DNA of 64,000 nucleotides from Bremerella alba (GTDB lineage Bacteria > Planctomycetota > Planctomycetia > Pirellulales > Pirellulaceae), in NCBI RefSeq assembly GCF_013618625.1, contig NZ_JABRWO010000002.1:310001-374000 (forward strand). The letters are read 5' to 3'. Below, piece after piece: positions 52,605 through 62,407 of this stretch. The position numbers and the translations under genes were made by a program. Each line of letters opens with the position of its first letter. Position 1 is the stretch's first letter. The notes under the pieces are model-generated. The model saw nothing but the letters and a program-made list of their open reading frames with translations, searched no databases and was not told the DNA's origin.

Positions 52605-55600
52605 ATGAGCCTTGTGGTGCAAGTCATCATGCTCTTCGGTAAGTCGGTTCGCCAGCGCGGTTCAGAGTACGCAGCAGCAGGGCGAGTTCATGTGGTAAAT
52701 TCCGAAGATTCCTGGGCTTCTTTTGAAGTAGAGGGTTCTGATTTCGAGCCGTATACGGTGCTGCTTGATTGGGAAAATGGCCTTCGCAACGGCATGGAAT
52801 GCAATTGCCCTCATTATGATCGGGGCAACTTTTGTAAGCATCTGTGGGCTGCCATCCTTTTCGCTGACCGACTTGGGTTGGCGAATAATTCACGAGGTTC
52901 GAAAAAGCGAGGCAGTCATGCCGTAAAAACTCCATCGTGGAAGAGTCAACTCGGTCGTGCCGTGCGTCCTTCACACTCAAACCATCTCTCCAGGTCGGCA
53001 ACGCTCGCGAATTTGCGGCCTCGGCAATTACTGTTCTGCCTCGAACCTCAAATCGCCTCACACGCTCTTATCGTCTTGCTTTACCAGCAAGAGAAACGGG
53101 ATGATGGATCGTGGGGAGAGGCCACTCCATTTCAAATGGACGACCCCAATTTCGCCAGCGTTGCCGGCCCAGACGACCTCCGTCTGCTTGGGTTGTTGAA
53201 AGCCAACCTAGACCTAACCGAAATGGAGGACCTGGATGAGGATTGGCATGAATTCGACTCTCCCGCGGAGATTGAGCTAAAACCGGAACTATATGAGTTT
53301 GTTTTGCCGATGCTGGCCAATACACATCGGTTTTTCTATTTGCCACGATACGGTTCATGGGAAGAAGCACGCCCAATTGGTTGGGACGCTAATACCGCGT
53401 GGTCTTTTCAACTGAGCGCCCAATGTGTCGATTCTAAAAAAGCTTGGGAAATTACCGGGAAACTAACAACCGGTCGTCAGGTTCGCCCGCTTTCGGATTG
53501 CGTTCGTTACTACCCGACCGGTCTGATCTTGATCGACGACCAGCTTGCCCGCTTCGACTTGCCGGCCGATCGTCGCTGGTTGGAACTGCTTAGTCGTCAG
53601 GGTTCATTGCTCGTTCCTTACCAAGACCAGGCTGCGTTGATCGAGGAACTGTGGCACCATGGATCGCCAGGCAAGATCCTGGGTGACGAGCGGCTAAACT
53701 TGACTTCGGTGGAAGGTCACCCGCGCGGAAAATTAGTGGTTCAAGCCAGACCGGGCGATACAAAGCGTCGATACCGAAAGGGTTCCGACCCGGTGTTGTT
53801 TGCCGACGTCTCCTTTCTCTACCAACAGCACGAAGCCGCGCTCGACAGCACTCAACGTATTTGGCCTGATGCCGAGTCGCTGCAAGTGATCCGCGCCAAT
53901 GAAACCGAGGAAGCTCGTTTGCTCGATCGGTTGCATCAGTTGGGCATGAATTCCTTGAGGACAACGTATCTTGGCTCAACCTCTCCTGGACGTCACGTTT
54001 TTCCGGCAGGTAGCTTCGATCAAATTACCGCCCAACTGATCGAAGAGGACTGGGAAGTGCATGCCGAAGGCGTGCCGGTCCGTAAGAGCAGCGGGCTCTC
54101 GCTGAACGTGCGTTCGAAGGTCGATTGGTTCGAGTTGGAAGGCGAAGCAAATTTCGACGGCCAGGTTGTTTCGCTGCCAGACCTGCTGAAGTCGCTGAAG
54201 AATGGGGAACGCTATATTCGTCTGGGTGACGGCACGCAAGGTATGCTGCCCGAACAATGGTTAGAAACACTCGGCGTGGTTACCGGGTTCGCCCAACGAT
54301 CCGAGGAGGACAGTCTTCGCTTTCAATCGAGCCAGGCATTGTTGCTCGATTCGATGCTGTCGGCGGCTGGCCAAGCGGCGTCTTTGAAAGTCGACCGAAA
54401 GTTTTACGCCATTCGCAAGAAGCTGCAGTCATTCGACGGCATAAAGCCTGCCAAGCCGCCGCAATCATTCCAGGGGAACCTGCGTAAGTATCAGCAGGAA
54501 GGTTTAGGGTGGCTCAATTTTCTGGAGAAATTCAGCTTTGGCGGATGCCTGGCCGACGATATGGGCCTCGGCAAAACAGTCCAGGTATTGGCACTGCTGG
54601 CAGCACGCAAGCGACGGTCGCCCAAGAGCGAGGAGAAACGCCCATCGTTGGTCGTCGCCCCCAACAGTGTCGTTCATAACTGGAAACTGGAGGCCGAGCG
54701 ATTCTCTCCGCGCCTGAACGTAGCGATCTACGCAGGGACCGATCGCAAAAAGAAACATCCCGAACTTGATCCGTTCGACCTGGTACTAACAACCTACGGA
54801 ACCATGCGAAAAGATATCGAACGCTTGAGTCAGATCGGTTGGGATTATGCGATTTTGGACGAAGCTCAGGCAATCAAAAACAACGCTTCGCAAACCGCCA
54901 AAGCAAGCCGACTGCTCAATGCCCGGCATCGATTGGCCCTCTCTGGCACTCCGATCGAGAATCATATGGGCGAACTGTGGTCACTGATGGAGTTCCTCAA
55001 CCCGGGACTGCTGGGAACGAGTTCAAATTTCAAGAACCTGACCGGCAAAGGATCGGAAATCGACCAGCAGCAGGTCGATGTTCTTCGCCAAGGCCTGGCT
55101 CCCTTTTTGTTGCGACGCACCAAGGCTCAAGTGCTTCCGCAACTTCCCCAGAAGACCGAGCAGCGGCTCTACTGCGATCTGCCTCCCTCGCAGCAAAAAC
55201 AATACGACCAGCTACGCGATCACTACCGGGCCAGTTTGAATCAGAAGATTGCCCGGTCAGGTATGGCGAAAACAAAAATTCATGTCTTGGAGGCACTGCT
55301 GCGTTTGCGGCAAGCGGCCTGTCACCCTGGATTGATCGATCCTGCCCATAGCGGTAAGCCATCGGCCAAGCTGAAGCTACTTCTGGAACAACTTGATGAA
55401 GTCGTTTCGGAAGGTCATAAAGCGCTCGTCTTTTCCCAGTTCACCAAAATGCTGGCGATCGTGAAACAGCGCCTCGAGGATGTCAAGATTTCGTATGAGT
55501 ACCTGGACGGAAAAACGAAGGATCGTCAATCTCGAGTCGACCGGTTCCAGAACGACGCGGACTGCCGGGTATTCCTAATCAGCCTGAAAGCAGGCGGTAC

Positions 55601-55868
55601 CGGTTTGAACTTGACGGCAGCGGACTATGTTTATCTGCTCGACCCATGGTGGAATCCCGCAGTCGAATCCCAGGCCATCGACCGAGCCCACCGCATCGGC
55701 CAAACCAACCCGGTCTTTGCATACCGTTTAATTGCCAAGAACACGGTAGAAGAAAAGATCCTTGAGCTTCAATCGCAGAAAAGCAAGTTGGCCGAAGCAA
55801 TCATCTCGGCCGATAGCTCACTGCTGAAGAATCTATCAGCCGAAGACCTGCAGGCGATTCTGTCCTAG
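52605..55868 (+). CDS. SNF2-family DEAD/DEAH helicase with SWIM zinc finger
   Basis: A 1087-residue ATP-dependent DNA translocase. A SWIM-type zinc finger near residues 62-85 (CNCPHYDRGNFCKHLWA, pattern CxC..CxH) precedes a long N-terminal region of unknown fold. The SNF2 motor fills the C-terminal half: Walker A DDMGLGKT near 650, Walker B DEAQ near 752, LSGTPIENHMGELW, and motif VI QAIDRAHRIGQTNPV near 1028. Such bacterial SWI2/SNF2 proteins remodel protein-DNA complexes, and some occur in defence loci. The ATG at 52605 is preferred because AGGGAAG precedes it; an upstream ATG at 52563 is possible. No restriction or defence partner is visible beside it apart from the dead cas remnant. Confidence 0.88.
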   Translation: MSLVVQVIMLFGKSVRQRGSEYAAAGRVHVVNSEDSWASFEVEGSDFEPYTVLLDWENGLRNGMECNCPHYDRGNFCKHLWAAILFADRLGLANNSRGSKKRGSHAVKTPSWKSQLGRAVRPSHSNHLSRSATLANLRPRQLLFCLEPQIASHALIVLLYQQEKRDDGSWGEATPFQMDDPNFASVAGPDDLRLLGLLKANLDLTEMEDLDEDWHEFDSPAEIELKPELYEFVLPMLANTHRFFYLPRYGSWEEARPIGWDANTAWSFQLSAQCVDSKKAWEITGKLTTGRQVRPLSDCVRYYPTGLILIDDQLARFDLPADRRWLELLSRQGSLLVPYQDQAALIEELWHHGSPGKILGDERLNLTSVEGHPRGKLVVQARPGDTKRRYRKGSDPVLFADVSFLYQQHEAALDSTQRIWPDAESLQVIRANETEEARLLDRLHQLGMNSLRTTYLGSTSPGRHVFPAGSFDQITAQLIEEDWEVHAEGVPVRKSSGLSLNVRSKVDWFELEGEANFDGQVVSLPDLLKSLKNGERYIRLGDGTQGMLPEQWLETLGVVTGFAQRSEEDSLRFQSSQALLLDSMLSAAGQAASLKVDRKFYAIRKKLQSFDGIKPAKPPQSFQGNLRKYQQEGLGWLNFLEKFSFGGCLADDMGLGKTVQVLALLAARKRRSPKSEEKRPSLVVAPNSVVHNWKLEAERFSPRLNVAIYAGTDRKKKHPELDPFDLVLTTYGTMRKDIERLSQIGWDYAILDEAQAIKNNASQTAKASRLLNARHRLALSGTPIENHMGELWSLMEFLNPGLLGTSSNFKNLTGKGSEIDQQQVDVLRQGLAPFLLRRTKAQVLPQLPQKTEQRLYCDLPPSQQKQYDQLRDHYRASLNQKIARSGMAKTKIHVLEALLRLRQAACHPGLIDPAHSGKPSAKLKLLLEQLDEVVSEGHKALVFSQFTKMLAIVKQRLEDVKISYEYLDGKTKDRQSRVDRFQNDADCRVFLISLKAGGTGLNLTAADYVYLLDPWWNPAVESQAIDRAHRIGQTNPVFAYRLIAKNTVEEKILELQSQKSKLAEAIISADSSLLKNLSAEDLQAILS

Positions 55869-56943
55869 GCATGGTTTCGGGAAAGTTGAAACAACGGTAG
55901 TCGTGGACACAACTATGTTGGATACCACTTTCACAGTGAATTCCGCAACTCATTTCCATTTTTGGGTTTACGCGTATCAATTCCTGTACGGAAATATAGG
56001 AATCATTCCATAACAATTCATTGAGCCATGTTTGGCGACGATTTTTGCTCCGAAAACGAAAAACTCGATCTCCTGTTTATCTCATGGGGCAAAGCCTCAG
56101 CAGGGCGGTCGGTCCTAAGCTCAATTGGTAATTAAAACCCCTCGCGAAGTTCGGAAATGGACCGTACCGATGGGGATGCATCGCTTAGCTCTCGCATTGA
56201 AGAGCCACTGGACTTGAACAGGCACGGGGCTAATCAAATACGGATAGCAGGGGCAAGTTGAGCAAAGGAATTAATTAGGAGTCGCGTGCGGAAAAGCAGG
56301 GGTACGACGCAAGGAAGATATGGGCTTAGTATAGTCGCATCGCACAAACTGCTTCTATCTCATTCCGACCACAGATCATCGCGGTACTACTGTGCTCGTG
56401 GGCGAATATTCTCAATGAAGGATTCAAAGTCGTCAGAAAATGGGGCGACGATTCCTTCGCACGATTCGCATTCAGATCGGCAGCAATCCGAAACCACTGT
56501 AACATGAGTCAAGAGATCACTTCCGGAAGACCCTGAGCTGTCACCACACATCCCTCAAATATCCGTTGCGCCACTCGTATTTCAATCCGCACAGGTCAAA
56601 GATGAAAGCCGTGAAATTCCGCAAGCATAGTGCACACAGCGTGACTGCTCGCGTGTATTCAGCATCCGAGTTCCCTACCTACAATGTAGAGGTAAATCCG
56701 ATACCGAAAAAGGCTCTGATTTGAGAATCTGGGCAATTGACCGATCCGTTTGACGACCTGGTTACATCACTTCTTGGGCTTCCCAGGTGAGGATGCAAAG
56801 CGACTATCCGACAAACCAATCTCTAATGATCTGAGGAACGACAGGTTGAACCATATATGCGATAGGTACTCGACAACGGTCGGCGTTAAGAGTGAGACGA
56901 GAATAGGTTTTTCAGGCATACACATGAGCCGAAAGGGAAGTAG
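55869..56943. other. Gene-poor region between helicase and IS3
   Basis: About 1.07 kb with no frame that I can support on either strand, no tRNA and no array. Short A/T-rich stretches occur near 55960-56080. It may be the remains of older genes, but I recognised no domain fragment. Confidence 0.5.
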
Positions 56944-56976
56944 TGCGATAGCCCACGACTTTCGGACAGTGGCGGG
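56944..56976 (+). repeat. IS3 terminal inverted repeat, left
   Basis: Thirty-three bases identical to the reverse complement of 60196-60228; tip TGCGATAG. Confidence 0.9.
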
Positions 56977-56984
56977 CCGTCGTT

Positions 56985-57869
56985 TTACGCCGCTAATACC
57001 GGGGCGTGTTCGGCTTCGTATTGATCGGGCGACTTGTAGCCCAGCGTCTGGTGGAGTCGCGTTCGATTGTAAAACGTTTCGATGTATGTGAACACGCTCA
57101 GCCGAGCATCTTCCAGCGTGTCGTACTTGTGATGCTTCGTCCATTCGTGTTTGAGCGACCAGAAGAACCGTTCGGCCACCGCATTGTCGTAGCAGTTGCC
57201 GCGGCGACTCATCGAGCAGGTGATGCCCATCGTCCGCAGTGTTCGCTGGTAGGCGTCGCTCGTATACTGACAGCCGCGATCGCTGTGATGCAGAAGTTCT
57301 CCCCGCTTAGGCGATCGCTTTTCGATCGCGTCTCGCAACGCATTGCTCACCAGGCAAGTCTCCAGCGAATCACTCAACGACCAGCCGACCACCTTGCGAC
57401 TAAACAAGTCGATTACGACCGCCAGGTAAACCCAGCCATGCGCTGTCGGCAGGTAGGTGATATCGGTCACCCACTTTTGGTTTGGTGCCTCGGCGGTGAA
57501 GTCGCGATCCAGCACGTTCGCCGCGGGCCGCTTCGACGGATCGCTTTGCGTCGTAGTCGGCTTAAACTTGCGCGTCACGCAGCTTTTCAGGCCTAAATCA
57601 CGCATGGCACGAGCCACCGTGTTGCGACAGGCCGACTCCAGATCGTCCCGCTGAGCAAGCTCTTGAGCGATCTTATACGAACCGTAATTAGCGTGACTTT
57701 CATCGAATGCCTGACGAACCGAAGCATGAATCTTCTGGCGACGAACTGCACGCGGACTCAATGGCCGCTCAACCGACGCATAGAAGCCAGAGCGGCTTAC
57801 CTTTAGCAGTCGACACATGGCAGCCACCGGAAAGGAGTCTCGGTGCCGAGCAATCCAGGCGTACCTCAT
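56985..57869 (-). CDS. IS3-family transposase OrfB (DDE integrase domain)
   Basis: A 294-residue protein with an rve-type integrase core. The HTH_21-like part (MCRLLKVSRSGFYASVERP and HANYGSYKI) is followed by the DDE triad: Asp in WVTDITYLP, Asp in HHSDRGCQYTS and Glu in YDNAVAERFFWSLKHE. All catalytic residues are present. ATG at 57869 overlaps the predicted orfA stop (ATGA), as in related elements; a longer frame starting at 57905 would read into intron sequence. In IS3 elements the active OrfAB fusion needs a -1 frameshift at the end of orfA, which the intron now separates from orfB unless it splices. Confidence 0.9.
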   Translation of the reverse strand: MRYAWIARHRDSFPVAAMCRLLKVSRSGFYASVERPLSPRAVRRQKIHASVRQAFDESHANYGSYKIAQELAQRDDLESACRNTVARAMRDLGLKSCVTRKFKPTTTQSDPSKRPAANVLDRDFTAEAPNQKWVTDITYLPTAHGWVYLAVVIDLFSRKVVGWSLSDSLETCLVSNALRDAIEKRSPKRGELLHHSDRGCQYTSDAYQRTLRTMGITCSMSRRGNCYDNAVAERFFWSLKHEWTKHHKYDTLEDARLSVFTYIETFYNRTRLHQTLGYKSPDQYEAEHAPVLAA

Positions 57870-57906
57870 GTCGACTCCTTCGCGAAGTACGCCGTTGGCT
57901 CCCACA

Positions 57907-57940
57907 GATCCGTACGTGCCCGCATTAGGGCATACGGCTC
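57907..57940 (-). ncRNA. Group II intron domain V
   Basis: A 34-nt hairpin with the classic GAGCCGTATGC and GCACGTACGGATC arms flanking CCTAATGCGG. Domain V carries the metal-binding catalytic core of the ribozyme. Confidence 0.85.
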
Positions 57941-57946
57941 TTCACA

Positions 57947-59403
57947 TCAAACGTTTGCCTCGCGATCTTTGAGGACTGAGTGAACAACTCGCAGTTGAGG
58001 AAGCGGAAACGAGACGAGTAGCCGGTTGAACTTGTCCCAATCGAGTTTCCGCTTGCGGTGTCGACGGCTGAGCCAGCGACGCCATGTGCGATGAACCAGA
58101 AAGCGAAACGTTTGCAGCGACTCACCGTTGCCCGTGATTCCGTAATACGCGTCGTGTCCTCGGACTTTCCGAGATAGTGCAGCATGCTGGTCGACCAGCC
58201 GATCATGGCGATGGGCTTTGCACCAACTGCCAATGGCCTGAACGGAACGAGTCAGACGGGAGGACATCGTCTTGCGTTTGACAACTCGCTTGCCGCTGCG
58301 AGAGCGGCTCCAGTAATGCGTGAACCCCAGTAAATCGAACGTTTCGGATTTATTAGGGGCATTTCCGGACTTGCCCGGAGACAACAGCGGCCGTCGAAAG
58401 TCAACGAGCCGCGTTTTCTCCGGATGAATTGTCAGACCGTATTTTGAGCAACGCTTGTCCAATACGGTCAACACACGACGAGCGTCCGATTCCACTTCAA
58501 AGATCATCACCGCATCATCCGCGTACCGAACCAGATGGGCCCGGGCACGCATCCGCGGCAGAACATCGTTGTGAAACCACTCGTCCAGAACGTAGTGTAG
58601 ATAGACGTTCGCCAACAGTGGCGAAATCACTCCACCCTGCGGGCTGACAAAGTCTGGGTAACTCACGTTACCCGACTCCAAGACGCCCGCGTTCAGCCAT
58701 TTGCCGACTAGGCGTAATAGTACGCCGTCGCGAACTCGTCGCTGAAGAAACGCTCGGAGATGGCCGTGGTCCAGCGTATCGAAGAACTTACGTAGATCGA
58801 CCTTCAGAACAAAACCGCCTCGCAGATCCATCGTATGTCGCCACGTCGCATCAATCGCCTGATGTGTCGAACGGCCGGGACGAAAACCGTATGAGCAGTC
58901 ACGAAAGTCCTGTTCGTAGATCGGCTCCAGCAGCATGAGCACGGCTCGCTGCAACAGCTTGTCTTCAAATGTCGGAACACCAATCGGTCGCGTTTCGCTG
59001 CTGCCCGCTTTCGGTATCTGAACCCGGCGCACTGGAGGTGCGCGGTAGGTTCCCGAGTGAATCCGGTTCAGCAACGATTGCAGGTTGGCCGTGAGATCCG
59101 CTTCGTAGTCGACGGCCGTTTGGCCATCGACCCCCAGCGGGTGCGGCGATACGCTTCGAGTAGCCATTCCAAATCAATCAAGTGATGGAGGCTAGTGAAA
59201 ACCATTTCAGGCGAACGTTTCGCCAACTCGGCTATCCGGTGCTGTTTCGAGGATACGTTATTCAAGTTTCTGAGCACCTGACGTAGGTCCCAACACCGGT
59301 TGTTTAATGTGACGTCCCGCTTCCCTCCACCGGGTCCCCGCTGAGCGGCAGGTTCCCCGACTTCGGCGGTACTATCAGGACGCTCCGACTCCCTCTCGTT
59401 CAT
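57947..59403 (-). pseudogene. ltrA: Group II intron reverse transcriptase/maturase, frameshifted
   Basis: The C-terminal 390 or so residues are one open frame with all reverse-transcriptase blocks: RPIGVPTFEDKLLQRAV, YGFRPGRSTHQAID, VLKVDLRKFFDTLDH, SPQGGVISPLLANVYL and the catalytic LVRYADDAVMIF, then the maturase region (GFTHYWSRSRSGKRVVKRKT) and a C-terminal part. The N-terminus (MNERESERPDSTAEVGEPAAQ ... SLHHLIDLEWLLEAYRRTR) lies in another frame, and the two join near 59130-59140 where a few bases expected between YRRTR and GVDGQT are missing. The intron probably no longer makes its own maturase, although splicing by another copy is possible. Confidence 0.82.
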
Positions 59404-59885
59404 CCCGCCTCGCTTCGGGTCGCGTCACTCGGCGGTACCACGTTTCGCTGCGGTTCGCTTCGTATCTTCCATCGACACCACAGCCGGACGATGGACCGAG
59501 AGTTGGTCATCCGGTCTCTCATCCGGAAAGTTACGTGGAAACAAGAGGGCCTCCCAGGTTTCCGGGGAACCCCAAGATCCATTTGCACATGTTCTTCGAC
59601 CCCGGTCGGACAACAGGCCGCTCACCAAAACGCGGTTGTTGCACGGCTCCCGCTAAAAAGAAAACGAAAGCTCCAACGTGAAATCCTCTTTCGAGGCTCA
59701 ATAGCATGGCTTCTGGACTCGCTGTCTACGCTTCGCAGCGTCGGTTGCCCGAACACCACGCAAGACTCGCTTCCGGCTGCTGGTCAAGCTCTGCCGGGTG
59801 AGATTCAACTCACTGGGTTCCGATGAAAGGTTTCATGCGATCATGTCATGATCACTCCCCCTTTCCCGAACTTTGCCTGGCGCAA

Positions 59886-60160
59886 CTTTTTTTTAGAATT
59901 TCGCGTTCCATCTCGGTCTGCTTGAGCTGTCTGCGAAGTCGCTTCAATTCGGCCTGCATCTCCTCCATGGTCGCGTTCTCACCGCATGGCTCTGGCGGCG
60001 GATCTAGTTTGACATGCCAACTCCGCAGCGTCGCCTCGCACACGGCAACTGCCTGGCAGGCTTTTTTAAACGAGTATCCCTCTTCAACCACCAACCGCAC
60101 GGCGTCTTGCTTGAACTCATCGCTGTAGGTGGGGCGTTTTCTTTTCGCTTGTTCGTCCAC
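59886..60160 (-). CDS. IS3-family transposase OrfA, first exon
   Basis: GTG-initiated behind GGAGGT, encoding a helix-turn-helix protein (RPTYSDEFKQDAVRLVVEEGYS, CEATLRSWHVKLD) with a C-terminal coiled coil (EEMQAELKRLRRQLKQTEME). The frame runs into the intron after REILKK at an A8 run (59887-59894), a likely slippage site for making OrfAB. The second exon is 57866-57893. Unspliced mRNA would give a protein ending SCARQSSGKGE at 59852, which is intron-encoded. Confidence 0.8.
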
Positions 60161-60195
60161 TATTCGGACCTCCTTCAGGAACCATTATCCCGGCC

Positions 60196-60228
60196 CCCGC
60201 CACTGTCCGAAAGTCGTGGGCTATCGCA
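60196..60228 (-). repeat. IS3 terminal inverted repeat, right
   Basis: Thirty-three bases, reverse complement of 56944-56976, with no mismatch. Confidence 0.9.
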
Positions 60229-60360
60229 ACCAACTACAATTTGCTTAAGGCCGCGTTGCTCGACCGAATCCCCACGAACTGGCCATCGAATGGCGTTTAC
60301 CGTTAACTCAGCTGACATCGTGTTAGCGTTACCATCTACATCGGTTGATTTTATACTCCG

Positions 60361-60852
60361 TTGTGGGGAGTATCTGGGGCTCGCTTTCTGAGGGTCATTC
60401 TGATCGGGATCCTCATCCGCGTATGGCCGATTGCCCATAGCGGTCGCGATGGAACCCAGGCTCGCGATGAAGTGAGCTCGGTCGGGTACGACAAGGACGG
60501 CATGTTCTTTCTGAACTCGAAGACAGGGTTTCGCGACATTGTCAATGGAACGAGCAACACCTTGGCATTCGCCGAGAGTGTCGGCAACGGACCCGGATCG
60601 CATGACATCTGGGGATGGGGAGCTTACGGCGGAGTCATGGCAACCAGTAGCGGCATCAATGCGAACTTTCCACTGCTTAGCGGTTGGGCGTTTTCCAACG
60701 ACGCATTCAACGGACCCGGCAGATATCACCCCAGTGGATGCCAAGCACTGCTGGGAGATGGTTAGGTTCGATTCCTTTCCGAGAACATTCAGCTGGATGC
60801 GCTCTTGGACCTGACGACGATCAACGGCGGCGAAGTCGTTGAAGAGTATTAA
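60361..60852 (+). pseudogene. Truncated DUF1559 gene with in-frame stop
   Basis: From about 60475 the frame reads VGYDKDGMFFLNSKTGFRDI, VNGTSNTLAFAES and YHPSGCQALLGDG, the C-terminal DUF1559 blocks. A TAG at 60763-60765 then interrupts GDG-stop-VRFLSENIQLD, where family members have GDGS(V/I)RF; the frame continues to the natural end (LTTINGGEVVEEY) at 60852. The prepilin leader and the first half are absent, presumably lost when the IS3 element or a deletion removed them. Confidence 0.85.
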
Positions 60853-60929
60853 GTCGTTTGTAATGAGCCTGGGGCCGGCGTTGGCTCCAGGCATTCCGTC
60901 TCATTCTTTCAAATCGTACGCAGGTCTCG

Positions 60930-61349
60930 ATGAGTGCCATGAAATACACATTGTCATTACTCTGTCTGTTGATGTTGACGCTCGGGTGTTATTCCTCCAG
61001 TGGTCCCGACCTGATTTCCGTTCAAGGAAACGTCGTCTACCAAGGTGCTCCGGTTAAAGAAGGCGTGGTGAAGTTCATTCCAGCCCAAGGGGTGAAAGCC
61101 CCGGCCCGAACGGTTCCGGTTGTCGATGGCAACTACGAACTGGACGGGCGTTTCGGGCTGATGCTGGGAACCTACAACGTGAAGATCGAAGGGTATGAAG
61201 GGGAAGACGTGCCGTTGAGCGATCCCACGCAAAAGGTAACGACACGTCGTAAGATCTTGCCGGCTAAGTACAGATAGAAGTCGGAGATTCAGCCGGTGAC
61301 GGTGATCCTTGAAGAGAAGCGGTTGAAGCAAGACTTCCAATTGGATTAA
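60930..61349 (+). pseudogene. Cassette lipoprotein gene interrupted by a stop codon
   Basis: A lipoprotein start (MKYTLSLLCLLMLTLGC, Cys at about residue 20) with the usual body SVQGNVVYQGAPVKEGVVKF. TAG at 61275-61277 ends it at ILPAKYR, but the same frame continues KSEIQPVTVILEEKRLKQDFQLD to a TAA at 61347-61349, which is the ordinary C-terminus of this family. The shortened 115-residue form may still be made. It follows the DUF1559 remnant as in the other cassettes. Confidence 0.78.
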
Positions 61350-61475
61350 CACGACAAGCGGTGACGGTGACAATCCGATGATGCGCTCGCACGTATGTGT
61401 GCCCGCGTGCGGTTTCGTCACTGCGATTTGCCAACTGCCAACCCGACGCATCCCCCTGGGAGTCTCCTTCGATTT

Positions 61476-62387
61476 ATGGCTACACGATTAATCTCCGCAA
61501 TTTGTACTCCGCTCGACTCGCACGGCAATCTGCACGCCGACGGCTTGTCGGCTCATCTCGAAGCGCAGCTGGACGCCGGCATCGATGGGATTCTGGCGGC
61601 CGGTACCATGGGGCTGATGCAGCTTCAGACCGACCAGGCGCACCAGCAATTGGTGGAGGTCAGCGCGGCTTGCGTCGCCAGTCGTTGTGAATTGTGGGTG
61701 GGTGTCGGTGACACCAGTTATCAGCGAACGCTGGCCCGCATTCGTATAGCCGAACGATACGCCGTCGATGGGCTGGTGGTGCTGACGCCGTACCTGATGA
61801 AGTTCTCGCAAGCGGAACTCCGCAGCTATTACTGGCAGCTGGCCGACGTCGCCCAGCGGCCCCTTTTTCTATACGACTTGCCGGGGCTGACCGGGACAGA
61901 ACTCTCTTTGGAGTTAATCGAACAGGTTATCCAGCATCCCAACATTCACGGCCTGAAATGTACGCGAACCTGGCAGTGGACCGTTGATTTGTGGAATCGC
62001 ATTGGTGATCGTACGCGGATCGTTCCGGCTCAACCGGAACGTGTGGCGGACTTGATTCGCCTGGGTGTGCCGGACAACCTCGATGGCCTGTTCCCGCTGT
62101 TCCCTCATCAGGCCAGGGCCTTGGCCGAAGCGGCCGATCGCGGAGATTTTGCGGAAGCCAAACGCCTGCAAGAGGAACTCTCGGCATTCCTGCCAGTTGC
62201 TCGGGAAGCGGGACTGTTTGGATCGGTGACGGCCGTGCTCAATGCGATGGGTATCCCAGTCGAAATGGCCCCGGAACCATCACAGCGACTCGATGAAAAG
62301 CAACGTGCCCGCTTGTTGGCTCAGGCACCTATTCAACGTTTGATCGAGAACGAAACGAAGCGACCTGTTTTTCATTCCAGCTCGTAA
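61476..62387 (+). CDS. Dihydrodipicolinate synthase/N-acetylneuraminate lyase family aldolase
   Basis: A 303-residue Schiff-base aldolase, intact although its neighbours are decayed. The usual G-T/S-T-G-E motif is AAGTMGL (residues 41-47), Tyr133 is in LFLYDLPG and the Schiff-base Lys161 in HGLKCTRTW. ATG at 61476 is chosen over an upstream start giving 27 unrelated residues. The Gly-Glu of the motif is changed to Gly-Leu, which differs from the aldolase at 18847 and from DapA, so the substrate is probably another keto-deoxy acid. An SSS symporter gene follows 20 bp downstream. Confidence 0.88.
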   Translation: MATRLISAICTPLDSHGNLHADGLSAHLEAQLDAGIDGILAAGTMGLMQLQTDQAHQQLVEVSAACVASRCELWVGVGDTSYQRTLARIRIAERYAVDGLVVLTPYLMKFSQAELRSYYWQLADVAQRPLFLYDLPGLTGTELSLELIEQVIQHPNIHGLKCTRTWQWTVDLWNRIGDRTRIVPAQPERVADLIRLGVPDNLDGLFPLFPHQARALAEAADRGDFAEAKRLQEELSAFLPVAREAGLFGSVTAVLNAMGIPVEMAPEPSQRLDEKQRARLLAQAPIQRLIENETKRPVFHSSS

Positions 62388-62407
62388 CGGCACCGGGGAT
62401 TGATAGT

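Larger units (their letters stand above)
57894..59885 (-). mobile_element. Group II intron inserted at the 3' end of IS3 orfA
   Basis: The 34-nt domain V is at 57907-57940 on the minus strand (GAGCCGTATGC ... GCACGTACGGATC), only 13 nt from the inferred 3' end GCCAAC at 57894. The 5' end lies near 59885, where the orfA A8 run is followed by GTTGCGCCAGGC. Joining 59886 to 57893 restores an orfA ending in KKRAYFAKEST with its stop overlapping the orfB ATG, which supports these borders. The 5' border could shift by one base (G at 59886). The short interval between domain V and the exon leaves little space for a full domain VI. Confidence 0.82.
56944..60228 (-). mobile_element. IS3-family insertion sequence interrupted by a group II intron
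   Basis: Perfect 33-bp inverted repeats bound the element: TGCGATAGCCCACGACTTTC inward from 56944 (to 56976) and its complement at 60196-60228. Without the intron (about 57894-59885) it would be roughly 1.29 kb, normal for IS3. It contains orfA and orfB. No matching 3-4 bp target duplication is visible at the ends (TAG against ACC), suggesting later rearrangement. To its right lies a DUF1559 gene lacking its 5' end. Confidence 0.88.

Noticed and set aside
56195-56245. tRNA-like TTCAAGTCC on the minus strand
   Set aside because: The flanking bases do not form a T-stem, and no acceptor or anticodon arm can be found.
59491-59826. 111-codon plus-strand frame inside the intron
   Set aside because: It overlaps structured intron RNA regions and has no domain similarity.
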